Assembly (NCBI GenBank): GCA_021324445.1
Contig: JAJPJC010000041.1
Span: 1-46,801 of the forward strand
Direction: 5' to 3'
Length of the DNA stretch: 46,801 nt
Origin: Isosphaeraceae bacterium
GTDB lineage: Bacteria > Planctomycetota > Planctomycetia > Isosphaerales > Isosphaeraceae
Part shown: piece by piece, positions 1 to 7,786 of the stretch
Position numbering within the stretch: the first letter of the stretch is position 1
Layout: each line of letters starts with the position of its first letter
Notes under the pieces: model-generated
The model's input: only the letters and a program-made list of their open reading frames with translations
The model's database searches: none
What the model was told of the DNA's origin: nothing
Translations under genes and position numbers: made by a program

Positions 1-551
1 ACCGAGAGCCACTCGTTGTACGGGGCACCGCAGGCGCTCGACTCGCCGAGGACGACGATGTCCAGCGCATCGTCGTCCGAAGGATCGGCGAATCGGCTCG
101 GGAGCGGATGCGGGCCGCCGGGGTTCGCTCCGTTCCCGTCCGCGGTCGTGGTGGGAGGGTCAGGAAACCGGGTCGGCAGCCGGGGCGTGGCAGCCTGCCG
201 CCAGGCCAGCCACTCCGCGGCGATCGTCTCGGCCATGGCCAGGCTGAGGATCAAGGCCCCACCCAGCACGAACCCGCGGACCAGCCAGGGTCGCCGCACC
301 GCGCGGCCGCGCGCCCGCCCCAGCGCGATCGCGAGGGCACTCGTCGCGACCGGGAGGGTCACCAGCAGGACGCCGTACGTGACCTGGGCGGCCAGCAGGA
401 GCTGGATGATGATCTGTTTGAACAATGGGTCCGGCACGAGGACCCGGAACCACGGTGGCCCGACCGAGATCGCCACGAAGACCAGCAAGGCCAGACTCGC
501 CGGCCGAACCAGCCGATGCCGGTCCCAACGTGATCGTGCACCATGACCCAT
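1..551 (-). CDS. Membrane protein with SGNH/GDSL-like start, partial
   Basis: Gene on the minus strand that runs off the left edge; only about 183 N-terminal codons are visible, with no stop. From the ATG at 551 the protein has three hydrophobic segments (about residues 18-35, 44-70 and 89-106), then a proline-rich stretch, then the motif IVVLGESSACGAPYNEWLSV. GESSA followed by G-x-PY-x-W resembles the block I (nucleophile Ser) of SGNH/GDSL-type hydrolases that in planctomycetes are attached to N-terminal membrane helices. The catalytic His/Asp block lies outside the window, so the function is inferred from one motif. The start is uncertain because there is no strong ribosome-binding site. 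The 190 bases between 551 and the next gene show nothing recognisable. Confidence 0.6.
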   Translation of the reverse strand, partial: MGHGARSRWDRHRLVRPASLALLVFVAISVGPPWFRVLVPDPLFKQIIIQLLLAAQVTYGVLLVTLPVATSALAIALGRARGRAVRRPWLVRGFVLGGALILSLAMAETIAAEWLAWRQAATPRLPTRFPDPPTTTADGNGANPGGPHPLPSRFADPSDDDALDIVVLGESSACGAPYNEWLS

Positions 552-743
552 CCGGCACCCCCATGGAAGGTCGTCCCGACCCATCCAGAATGAAAGTCGG
601 CATCAGTTGTCTTGATGAGAATGATGAACTGATAGTCGAGTCGCCCTGATTATTATCCCAGCAAGGAAAGGAGCACTGCAAGCCCGAAGCGCCCGCTCGT
701 GAAGGGATGGTCCCCGCCTTCTTTCCCGCCGGGGTCATGGACG

Positions 744-1037
744 TCACGGCTTGCCGCCGGGCACGAGCTGGCCGGGAGGGGCCGGCTCACCGTGGATTTC
801 CAGAAGCGCTCCCGCAGCCGCCTCCCGGACCGAGCCGTCCGGGTCGCCGAGGGCCCGCACGAGAGCCGGGACCGCGGCGGGCCGAGGTGGTAGCCGGACG
901 TTCCCCAAGGCGCGCGCGGCCCCGGCGCGGACCGCCAGGTCCGCGTCGGTCAAGGCAGCGATTAGCTCGGGAACGACCGCAGCCGCCAACGGCGCGTCGC
1001 GGACCAAGGCTGTGACCACCGATCGGCGGATCCGCAC
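744..1037 (-). CDS. HEAT-repeat protein fragment, probably frameshifted at its 5' end
   Basis: About 97 codons from a GTG at 1037 encode two to three HEAT-like helical repeats, with the alternating pattern VPELIAALTDADLAVRAGAA followed by RALGNV and a second VPALVRALGDPDGSVREAAA unit. HEAT repeats usually form protein-interaction scaffolds. The same frame stays coding-like upstream (VPGLSIALLTDDDVRIRR) to about 1130, where it meets a stop. An ATG at 1141 opens another frame reading MNDASYHVREVEIYAYWATA, which also looks like genuine protein. The simplest reading is one gene of about 130 codons from 1141 to 744 broken by a single frameshift near 1060-1090. It could instead be a genuine short protein or a sequencing error. 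Confidence 0.45.
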   Translation of the reverse strand: MRIRRSVVTALVRDAPLAAAVVPELIAALTDADLAVRAGAARALGNVRLPPRPAAVPALVRALGDPDGSVREAAAGALLEIHGEPAPPGQLVPGGKP

Positions 1038-1059
1038 ATCGTCGTCTGTCAGCAGCGCA

Positions 1060-1623
1060 ATGGAAAGGCCGGGGACTTCTCGGCCGTCGCCCAGTACGCG
1101 TAGATCTCCACCTCGCGGACGTGATAGCTCGCGTCATTCATCGCGGCGGCGGCGCGAGGACACCCGGAATCGTTGGATCTTGCTCCCCTTCCTGGTCCTC
1201 GGCTTGGTCCTGGCGTGGCTGCCGGCCTACACCGACCGCCGCGACATCGCCACTATCGACAGCGACGCGGAGCGCTACTTCGGGCTGGCGCTGTACGTCG
1301 TCGGCAGCGTCCTGCGGGTGGTGCCCGTGTTCGTGCTGGGGCGCCGGTTCAGCGGCCTGGTGGCGATCCAGGAAGGCCACGAGCTGGAGACCGGCGGCCT
1401 CTATCGGGTGATCCGCCATCCCAGCTACCTCGGGTTGCTGCTGGGCCTCTTCGGTTGGGACCTGGTCTTCCGCAGCGCGATCGGCGTCCTGGTCTCGCTC
1501 CTGCTGCTGCCGCCGCGGGTGGCGCGGATGAACTCCGAGGAGGCCCTGCTCGAGTCGGAGTTCGGCCAGCGGTACGTCGAGTATCGTCGGCGCACCTGGC
1601 GGCTCGTGCCGTTCCTGTACTGA
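1060..1623 (+). CDS. Isoprenylcysteine carboxyl methyltransferase (ICMT)-like membrane protein
   Basis: The C-terminal 150 residues match ICMT/PEMT-type small membrane methyltransferases: a hydrophobic helix (WILLPFLVLGLVLAWLPAY), a second helix (FGLALYVVGSVLRVVPVFVL), the motif GLYRVIRHPSYLGLLLGLFG, a helix, then the signature EEALLESEFGQRYVEYRRRT. In the family the RHPxYxG and E-x-L sections bind S-adenosylmethionine at the membrane face; the substrate cannot be told. The ATG at 1060 gives a basic, non-helical N-terminus that reads as former intergenic DNA. The family usually has another helix there, so the gene may be N-terminally truncated or may start at the TTG near 1180. The stop at 1623 is certain. 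Confidence 0.65.
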   Translation: MERPGTSRPSPSTRRSPPRGRDSSRHSSRRRREDTRNRWILLPFLVLGLVLAWLPAYTDRRDIATIDSDAERYFGLALYVVGSVLRVVPVFVLGRRFSGLVAIQEGHELETGGLYRVIRHPSYLGLLLGLFGWDLVFRSAIGVLVSLLLLPPRVARMNSEEALLESEFGQRYVEYRRRTWRLVPFLY

Positions 1624-1667
1624 GCTGAGCCGGTCGGGTCGGGTCCACCGTCGCGTTGGCTCGATCG

Positions 1668-2696
1668 TCAGGCGATCCTCAAGACCTTGGCCCCCCGGAC
1701 GTCCTTCGACCTCAACTCGGCGAGCGCCTGGTTGGCGTCCTCCAGGGCGTATTCCTGGACATCGGGCTTGATGGGCATCTCGGCGGCCAGTTGCAGGAAT
1801 TCGCGGACATCGGCCCGCGTGACGTTGGCCACGCTCTTGATCTCCTTCTCGCGCCACAGATGAGCCGGATAATCGAGGTGGAGCAGCGCTGCTTTGTCAG
1901 CATCTTCCTTGCGGATCGCATTGATGACCAGGCGACCGCCGGCTTCGAGGTTCTCCAGCGCCTTGACGATCGGGGTCCAGGCGGGGGTGGTATCGATGAT
2001 GGAATGCAGCCGCTCGGGGGGCTGCTCGGCGGTGTCGCCGGCCCAGGCCGCGCCCAGTTCCCGGGCGAAGGCCCGTTCGGTCTCCGCGCGCGCGAAGACA
2101 AAGACCCGGGAGTGGGGATAACGGTGGCGCACCATCTTGAGGACCAGGTGTGCCGAGGCGCCGAACCCGGTCAGCCCCAGGTTCTGCCCGTCCCGCAGCC
2201 CGGTCAACCGCAGGGATCGGTAGCCGATCGCGCCGGCGCAGAGCAGCGGGGCGGCCTCCGCGTCGCTGAAGATGTCGGGGATGCGATGCGCAAACGCCTC
2301 GGGCACGGTCATCCGCTCGGCATATCCCCCATGGGCGTCGCGGCCGGTCGCCCGGAATTGCTCGCAGAGGTTCTCCGCACCGCTGCGGCAGAAGGCGCAG
2401 GTCCCGTCCGCGGAGAAGATCCAGGCGATGCCGACCCGATCACCGAGCTGGAAGGCGCCGCTCCCCGCCCCTTTGGCCGCGACCCGCCCGACGACCTGAT
2501 GGCCCAGCACAATCGGCAGCCGCGGCGGGGGCGTCCGGCCCTCGATCTCATCGAGCTCGGTGTGGCAGACGCCGCACGTGTGGATCTCGATCAGAAGTTC
2601 ACCCTCGGCCGGGACCGGATCCGGCAGAGTGACCAATCGCAGCGGCGTCGGATGGTCCGTCAACCGGCCGAGGGCCTCCAGGATCATGGCACGCAT
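1668..2696 (-). CDS. Zinc-dependent alcohol dehydrogenase (MDR family)
   Basis: Medium-chain dehydrogenase of 342 residues. The N-terminal GroES-like domain carries the catalytic zinc site (C41 in CGVCHTE, H66 in GHQVVG). The Rossmann domain begins around GLTGFGASAHL. The family oxidises alcohols or reduces aldehydes with NAD(P). The structural zinc loop reads ADGTCAFCRSGAENLC: it keeps C100, C103 and C111, but the first of the usual four cysteines is Asp (D97), so the second zinc site may be weakened or use Asp. The start at 2696 (MRAMILEALG) is chosen because this is where homology begins and a GGGAGG/GAGGG-rich leader precedes it; an in-frame extension to 2789 looks non-coding. No operon partner is evident. 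Confidence 0.85.
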   Translation of the reverse strand: MRAMILEALGRLTDHPTPLRLVTLPDPVPAEGELLIEIHTCGVCHTELDEIEGRTPPPRLPIVLGHQVVGRVAAKGAGSGAFQLGDRVGIAWIFSADGTCAFCRSGAENLCEQFRATGRDAHGGYAERMTVPEAFAHRIPDIFSDAEAAPLLCAGAIGYRSLRLTGLRDGQNLGLTGFGASAHLVLKMVRHRYPHSRVFVFARAETERAFARELGAAWAGDTAEQPPERLHSIIDTTPAWTPIVKALENLEAGGRLVINAIRKEDADKAALLHLDYPAHLWREKEIKSVANVTRADVREFLQLAAEMPIKPDVQEYALEDANQALAELRSKDVRGAKVLRIA

Positions 2697-2996
2697 CTCG
2701 CTCAACCCTCCCTCCCGGGTCCCTCCGTCTCCTCGACCCCCGCAGCGCCAGTGCTTGGTTCTGCTGGAAACCGAGGGTGAGATCCACACGATGCGAGCGC
2801 GGAGCGCTTCCTCTGCGCGACCCGGGAGTCTCCATCATATTACCTGGACAACAAGGAGCCAGACAGAGGTCAGGCTATTGTTGACGGATCCCTCGGTTCG
2901 CCAGGATGCATCGGGCCGGGCGCCCTCAAGAAACGCCGATCTTGAGTGGAATGAAGCCTCCGCGGTCATCTTGCGCTCAATCCGGAGGACCCTGCC

Positions 2997-3677
2997 GTGA
3001 GGTCACTCGCCCTGGCCGGTCTCGCTGCCCTGCTCGTCACGCTGGTCGCAAGGGCCGACGAGCCGACGACCCGATCAGCCGCCGCCGCCGAAACGTCGAA
3101 GTCCAATGATCCAAATCGGCGACCCGAATGGTCGATCGCCTAGCGATTGGCGCAAATCCGGGACGAGTTCGAGGCCCAACAGGCTGCTGCTCGACGCTCA
3201 CTCCTCCCGGCGACGACCAAGGCCGGGAGCCCCCTTGAGCAGCGGGAAGTCGCCGCGAGGCGCGCCCTCGATCGGGTCGACTCCTGTCGCCGGATGGTGG
3301 ACCTGGCCCAGTCGTCCTCCGATGAGCCGGCGGTCCGAGACGCCTTGCTCTGGGTGATATCGAGGCAAGGTCGTCGTGCTGGTCTTCTGGGGGTCGTGGT
3401 GTGGACCCTGCATCGCGCAGGTCCCGCGCGAGCGCGACCTGGTGGAACGCCTCAAGGGCCAGCCGGTCGCCCTGCCGGGAGTCGATTGCAAACCCGCAGT
3501 CGGGGACCCTGGAGCGAACATCTCGAGCAAGCCGTCTCCAAGCTGTTGGACGAGATGAAGCGGCTCGCTTCCGGCCCCGGGGACGTCGCGGCCCGGGTCC
3601 GAGAACAATCAAACGCCTGGACTCGAGTAGGCGTGGACAGTCGGCCGCAGGAGGGTGTCGGTCAGCGGAAACGGTGA
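2997..3677 (+). pseudogene. Decayed TlpA-like thioredoxin-family protein
   Basis: A GTG at 2997 with a good ribosome-binding site (CGGAGGA) opens a signal peptide (MRSLALAGLAALLVTLVARA), but an in-frame TAG follows at 3141-3143 (codon 49). Beyond it, in the same frame, come LAQIRDEFEAQQAAARR and RRMVDLAQSSSDEPAVRDAL. The thioredoxin core, GKVVVLVFWGSWCGPC then IAQVPRERDLVERLKG, appears in the +1 frame from 3364. The C-terminal helix EHLEQAVSKLLDEMKRL is back in the original frame at 3516. I know this planctomycete family as a secreted protein of several hundred residues ending in a CGPC thioredoxin domain. Here a large middle part and most of the second half of the thioredoxin fold are missing. 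One stop, at least one frameshift and two deletions make it a pseudogene. The 300 bases before it (2697-2996) hold no recognisable gene. Confidence 0.8.
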
Positions 3678-3695
3678 AACTTGCCGACCCTTCCA

Positions 3696-4376
3696 TTACC
3701 CTGCGGCGAGTCCTTCCTTCAGCCGGGCGATGCCGGCCGTGGCGCCTCCCGGGGCGTGGAAGATCGCCGAGCCGGCGACCAGGACCGTGGCGCCGGCCGC
3801 GACGACCCGGGGCGCCGTGTGCGGCTCGATCCCGCCGTCGACCTCCAGCTCGCAGTCGGGACGCACCCGGTCGATCATCTGGCGGACCCGCTCGAGCTTG
3901 GGCAGCACTCCGGCGAGGAACTCCTGGCCGCCAAACCCGGGATTGACCGTCATCACCAGGAGCAGCTCCAGGTCCGGCAAGACCTCCTCGATCAAAACGG
4001 CGGGCGTCGCCGGGTTGATCGCCACCCCGGCTCGCTTGCCCAGGGCGTGGATCGCCTGGATCGTCCGGTTCAGGTGGATTGACCCCTCCTGATGCACGAT
4101 CAAGGTGTCGGCCCCCGCCGCGGCGAAGGCCTCGAGATACCGGTCCGGCTCCTCGATCATCAGGTGGACCTCCAGCGCCACGGCCGTCACCGGCCGCAGC
4201 CAGCGGACCACCACCGGACCGAACGTGAGATTGGGCACGAAGTGGCCGTCCATGACGTCGACGTGGATCCGATCCGCGCCGGCCGCGACGACCTCGGAGA
4301 CCTGCTCGCCCAGCCGGGACACGTCGGCCGCCAGGATCGACGGCGCGAGCTTGATGACCTCGGATCGCTTGCTCAT
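3696..4376 (-). CDS. rpe: Ribulose-phosphate 3-epimerase
   Basis: Protein of 226 residues that interconverts D-ribulose 5-phosphate and D-xylulose 5-phosphate in the pentose phosphate pathway, in the cytoplasm. All family signatures are present: APSILAAD (S13), IHVDVMDGHFVPNLTFGP (H38, D40), EVHLMIEEP (H71), NPGFGGQEF, the catalytic Asp in EVDGGI, and GSAIF of the phosphate loop near the C-terminus. Length is normal for the family. The start at 4376 (MSKRSEVIKLAPSIL) is used because the frame extends upstream only as a hydrophobic translation of an AT-rich stretch and an inverted repeat that has nothing to do with the enzyme. It follows the SpoIIE-type phosphatase gene on the same strand at a distance of about 200 bases. 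Confidence 0.95.
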   Translation of the reverse strand: MSKRSEVIKLAPSILAADVSRLGEQVSEVVAAGADRIHVDVMDGHFVPNLTFGPVVVRWLRPVTAVALEVHLMIEEPDRYLEAFAAAGADTLIVHQEGSIHLNRTIQAIHALGKRAGVAINPATPAVLIEEVLPDLELLLVMTVNPGFGGQEFLAGVLPKLERVRQMIDRVRPDCELEVDGGIEPHTAPRVVAAGATVLVAGSAIFHAPGGATAGIARLKEGLAAG

Positions 4377-4439
4377 GAGAGGGAAGATCTCCAGGAAAAG
4401 CATGCTAAATGCACATATTAATAAGATATTTTTTCCGGA

Positions 4440-4525
4440 TTTAACCACGAAATACACGAAAGGCACGAAAAATTGAAGCAAATTCCTGTCATCTTTTCGT
4501 GCCTTTCGTGTATTTCGTGGTTAAA
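4440..4525. repeat. Perfect inverted repeat, 32-bp arms, 22-base spacer
   Basis: Left arm 4440-4471 and right arm 4494-4525 are perfect reverse complements. The arms contain the subrepeated words CACGAAATACACGAAAGG and GGCACGAAAA, and are notably AT-rich in a GC-rich genome. It lies between the stop of the phosphatase gene (4581) and the start of rpe (4376), next to an even more AT-rich tract (4405-4440). RNA from either strand would form a very strong hairpin, but no T-run follows the stem in the phosphatase-to-rpe direction, so it is not a textbook intrinsic terminator. It may be a short mobile or repetitive element. Confidence 0.9.
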
Positions 4526-4580
4526 GAATCTGAAAATCCCTCGGGGATTCCCGTGGGGAGTGGGTCCGTGGTCTGTTCCC

Positions 4581-5933
4581 TCAGCCGACCTTGGCGATCA
4601 GCAGGGTGCGGTCGTCCTCGGGGGGCGCGCCGCCGGTGAACCGGTCCAGGGCCTCGATCACCGCCGCGACGATCCCCGGCGCGTCGAGGTCGCAGCGGCC
4701 CAGGACCGCGTCGAGCCGGGTGACCCCGAACTGCACGCCACCGGCGTCGGTGGCTTCGGTGATGCCGTCGGTATAGAAGGCCAGGACGTGACCGGGCTGG
4801 AGTGTCACGGTGGTCTCCTCGTACTCCAGGTCGTCGATGAGTCCCAGCGGGGGCCCGCCGATCTCATCCAGGGAGTGGACGGCGTTCTGACCACACCGCT
4901 TCAGCCGCGGCGGGTTGTGCCCGGCGCAGGCGTAGGTCAGGGTGCGCCGCGCGGGATCGAACACACCGTAAAATGCCGTGACGAACCCCTCGTTGCGGGC
5001 GTTGTAGCGTTGAGACAGTTGTCGGTTGACATGCCCGAGCAGGCGGCCCGGCGGCTCGGGATGACCGGGCAGGCTGTGGGCCAGGCTATGGGTGATCGCC
5101 ATCATCACGGCGGCGGGCGTTCCGTGGCCGCTGACGTCCGCGATCAGGATCCCCCACCGCCCCTCCGGCAGCGGGAAGAAGTCGTAATAGTCGCCGCCGG
5201 CCCAGCGCGAGGTCTGGTAGTACGCCCCCAGCTCCAGGCCGGGAATCGCGGGCAGGGTCTGCGGCAAGAGCGACCGCTGGATGTCGGCGACCACCTTCAG
5301 CTCACGCTCGACAATCTCGTAGGCGCGCTTCAACTCATCGCGCAACCGGAGGTTGTGAGTCAGCCGGCCAAACAGGCTGCTCATCCAGAACCACTCCGGG
5401 AACTTCTCGGGGTCGAACGCCGCCGGCTCCTTCTCCAGCAGGACGACCATGTTCAGCGCCCGTCCCTGATCGTAATGCGGCATCGCCACCAGGGAGTGGA
5501 AGCCGGCCAGATAATCGAGGGCCGGGTCGTCGTCGCGCAGCAGCGGCGCGATGTCGCCGATCAGCCGGGGCTCATCGCCATAGATCAGCTCGCCGAGCAG
5601 ACCCCCTTGCAGCAGCGGCAGCCGCGACTTGTCCTTCCAGGGGTTGATCTCCTCGGTCCAGGTGCTGGAACGGGTGATCCGATACCAGGGCGGCTCCAGA
5701 CCACGCCGGCTCAACGACAGCGATCGGACCGCCGGCACCAATTTGCGAATCCGACTGCCGTATAACTTGTAGATCGTCTGGGGATCCTCCTCCAAGCTCA
5801 TCTCGCGCATCAACTGGTCGATGAACGCCAACCGTTCCTGCCAGGTCTGCTCCGTGGCGCCGAAGCCGCCGCGGCCTGCCTGGGTTGTCGTCGTGCGGGA
5901 TTGAAGACGGTCCTCAGAGATGAGTGTGCTCAT
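4581..5933 (-). CDS. PP2C/SpoIIE-type serine phosphatase with GAF-like sensor region
   Basis: Protein of 450 residues. Residues about 30-210 look like a GAF-type sensory domain; a short coiled linker follows (RDELKRAYEIVERELKVVAD), then the QRSLLPQ motif typical of the RsbU/SpoIIE output. The PP2C-like domain (about 220-450) has the metal-binding motifs WAGGDYYDF, IADVSGHGTPAAVMMA, LAFYTDGITEA and DDRTLL. Such proteins dephosphorylate Ser/Thr on anti-sigma-factor antagonists or other partner-switching proteins in response to a signal sensed by the GAF part. No STAS or anti-sigma gene is adjacent, so the partner is unknown. It is divergent from the ammonium transporter gene (384-base shared upstream region), and a second PP2C gene lies beyond that transporter. 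Confidence 0.88.
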   Translation of the reverse strand: MSTLISEDRLQSRTTTTQAGRGGFGATEQTWQERLAFIDQLMREMSLEEDPQTIYKLYGSRIRKLVPAVRSLSLSRRGLEPPWYRITRSSTWTEEINPWKDKSRLPLLQGGLLGELIYGDEPRLIGDIAPLLRDDDPALDYLAGFHSLVAMPHYDQGRALNMVVLLEKEPAAFDPEKFPEWFWMSSLFGRLTHNLRLRDELKRAYEIVERELKVVADIQRSLLPQTLPAIPGLELGAYYQTSRWAGGDYYDFFPLPEGRWGILIADVSGHGTPAAVMMAITHSLAHSLPGHPEPPGRLLGHVNRQLSQRYNARNEGFVTAFYGVFDPARRTLTYACAGHNPPRLKRCGQNAVHSLDEIGGPPLGLIDDLEYEETTVTLQPGHVLAFYTDGITEATDAGGVQFGVTRLDAVLGRCDLDAPGIVAAVIEALDRFTGGAPPEDDRTLLIAKVG

Positions 5934-6317
5934 GATCGCAATCGCCCTGAGTCATGGTGTCTATCTGAGTCTTACCTGAGATTATACCGAGGACGGCGAG
6001 AGCCGGCCGGCGCGGCTGAGAGAACTCACGCAAGTCAGGCTTTAGCCTGACAGGATCGGAACGTCAGGCCAAAGCCTGACCTACGACGTTGAGCTCTTGT
6101 TTGCCGGTTTCTCTCCCGTGGTTTGCTCGTGGCATGCGATTCGTTACTTGAGGACTCGCTCGAGCCCGCCCTCTCCCGCCTCGACCACGAACCCTCGATG
6201 CAACCTGATCGGGGGTTGCCAGTTACGACACAAGCTCCCGTCGCCTCGCGGTCGAGGTCCCGGTCCGTCCAGGAACCGCCGCCTCGGACCGTGTCCAGAA
6301 AAGAATCAGGACTGATC
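5934..6317. other. Divergent intergenic region with two short palindromes
   Basis: The 384 bases between the divergently transcribed phosphatase and amt genes. They must hold the promoters of both. The only structure I can see is a tandem pair of palindromes at 6034-6080 (listed separately). I cannot point to convincing -35/-10 or -24/-12 boxes. Confidence 0.5.
6034..6080. repeat. Tandem pair of GTCAGGC palindromes
   Basis: GTCAGGCTTTAGCCTGAC at 6034-6051 and GTCAGGCCAAAGCCTGAC at 6063-6080 are two short hairpins 11 bases apart. A related palindrome (GTCAGGCTCGAAAGCCTGAC) is found at 20001-20020, also followed by CTA. They look like copies of one dispersed REP-like repeat. Confidence 0.8.
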
Positions 6318-7697
6318 ATGAAGCGCGCAACACGGATCCCGTTTCTCCTCCTGGTCGTGCTGGCGGTCGCCGCACTGGTCGTGAAAGGGCCGGCCCCGGC
6401 GATCCCGACGGGGGGACCGATCAATTCCGGCGATGTCGCCTGGATGTTGACGGCCGCGGCCCTGGTGCTGCTGATGACGCCCGGGTTGTCTTTCTTTTAC
6501 GGGGGGATGGTCAGTCTGAAGAACGTGGTCTCGACGATGCTTCAGAGCGTCGTGGCGCTGGGGATCATCAGCCTGGTCTGGGTGGCCGTCGGCTTCAGCC
6601 TGGCCTTCGGGGACAGCCTGGGTGGATTCGTGGGCAACCCGCTGACCTTCGCGATGTTCGATGGGGTGGGGGAGGCGACCCATCCGACACTGTCGCCGAC
6701 GGTCCCGCTGGTGGTCTTCGCGTTGTTCCAGTTGAAGTTCGCGATCATCACACCGGCGTTGATTACCGGTTCGTTCGCCGAGCGAGTCCGCTTCTCCTCG
6801 TATCTGCTGTTCATTGTCTTGTTCAGCCTATTCATCTACGCTCCCCTGGCGCACTGGACCTGGCATCCCGACGGCTTCCTGCGGAAGTGGGGCGTGCTGG
6901 ATTTCGCCGGGGGTACGGTGGTGCACATGTCGGCGGGCTGGGCGGCCCTGGCGGGTGCCTTGATCCTGGGCCGCCGCCAGAGCCATGTGTCCAACGAAAC
7001 GCCCTCGCCGGCGAATGTCCCCTTCGTGCTGCTGGGCACGGGCATGCTCTGGTTCGGCTGGTTCGGTTTCAATGCTGGCTCGGCGCTGGGTGCCAATGGC
7101 GCCGCGGCGATGGCGTTCGCGACCACCAACACGGCCTCGGCCGCCGCGATGCTCGGCTGGATGTTCTTCGACTGGATGCGGGGCCGCAAACCGTCGGCCC
7201 TCGGCGCCTGCATCGGCGCCGTGGTGGGCCTGGTGGCCATCACGCCCGCGGCCGGGTTCGTCACGATCCGCCAGAGCCTCTTCATCGGCGTCTTCGCCAG
7301 CGTGGTCAGCAACCTCGCGGCCCACTGGAAGTCGAAATCGACCCTGGATGACACCCTGGACGTCTTCCCCTGCCACGGCGTCGGCGGCATGGTCGGCATG
7401 CTCCTGACGGGGATCCTCGCCAAGGATGTCGGCCTGATCACCGGCCAGTGGGCCACCTTCCTCGCCCACCTGGCGGCCCTGGTCATTGTCTCCGCGTTCA
7501 CCTTCTGCGGGTCCTGGGTCCTCTACAAGGTGACCGACCTGATCATTCCCCTGCGGGTCTCCGAGGAGCAGGAGATCGAAGGACTGGACCTCAGCCAGCA
7601 CGGCGAGACCGCCATCGCCGCCGAGTTGATCCTGGCCCCTTCGACCAACGGCCAAGGTGTCCATGTCCCCAAGGCCGGAGAGCTGGTCCTGAGCTGA
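6318..7697 (+). CDS. amt: Ammonium transporter (Amt family)
   Basis: Protein of 459 residues with a signal peptide/first helix (IPFLLLVVLAVAALVV) and about 11 further transmembrane helices. It shows the Amt hallmarks: DVAWMLTAAALVLLMTPGL at the N-terminus, FYGGMVS, and the two pore histidines, the first in LAHWTWHPDG and the second in FPCHGVGGMVGML. Amt proteins take up ammonium/ammonia across the inner membrane. The start at 6318 (MKRATRIP) is chosen because the sequence upstream in frame is arginine/serine-rich and non-homologous. Unlike many bacterial amt genes there is no glnK/PII gene directly downstream; the next gene is on the opposite strand. Confidence 0.93.
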   Translation: MKRATRIPFLLLVVLAVAALVVKGPAPAIPTGGPINSGDVAWMLTAAALVLLMTPGLSFFYGGMVSLKNVVSTMLQSVVALGIISLVWVAVGFSLAFGDSLGGFVGNPLTFAMFDGVGEATHPTLSPTVPLVVFALFQLKFAIITPALITGSFAERVRFSSYLLFIVLFSLFIYAPLAHWTWHPDGFLRKWGVLDFAGGTVVHMSAGWAALAGALILGRRQSHVSNETPSPANVPFVLLGTGMLWFGWFGFNAGSALGANGAAAMAFATTNTASAAAMLGWMFFDWMRGRKPSALGACIGAVVGLVAITPAAGFVTIRQSLFIGVFASVVSNLAAHWKSKSTLDDTLDVFPCHGVGGMVGMLLTGILAKDVGLITGQWATFLAHLAALVIVSAFTFCGSWVLYKVTDLIIPLRVSEEQEIEGLDLSQHGETAIAAELILAPSTNGQGVHVPKAGELVLS

Positions 7698-7786
7698 GGC
7701 TCTTGTCCGAAGGGAAACGCGCCGAGCTGATGCTGGACCTCCCCACTGAGCATCACGGTCGCCCCGGGGTCGACTGCCGGTTGGGT

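Noticed and set aside
4377..4481. Extension of the epimerase frame giving a hydrophobic N-terminus
   Set aside because: The extra residues are a translation of the AT-rich tract and the left arm of the inverted repeat; the enzyme family starts at MSKRSEVIKLAPSIL.
4440..4525. Ordinary intrinsic terminator
   Set aside because: Stem much longer than usual and no T-run after it in the direction of the phosphatase and rpe genes.
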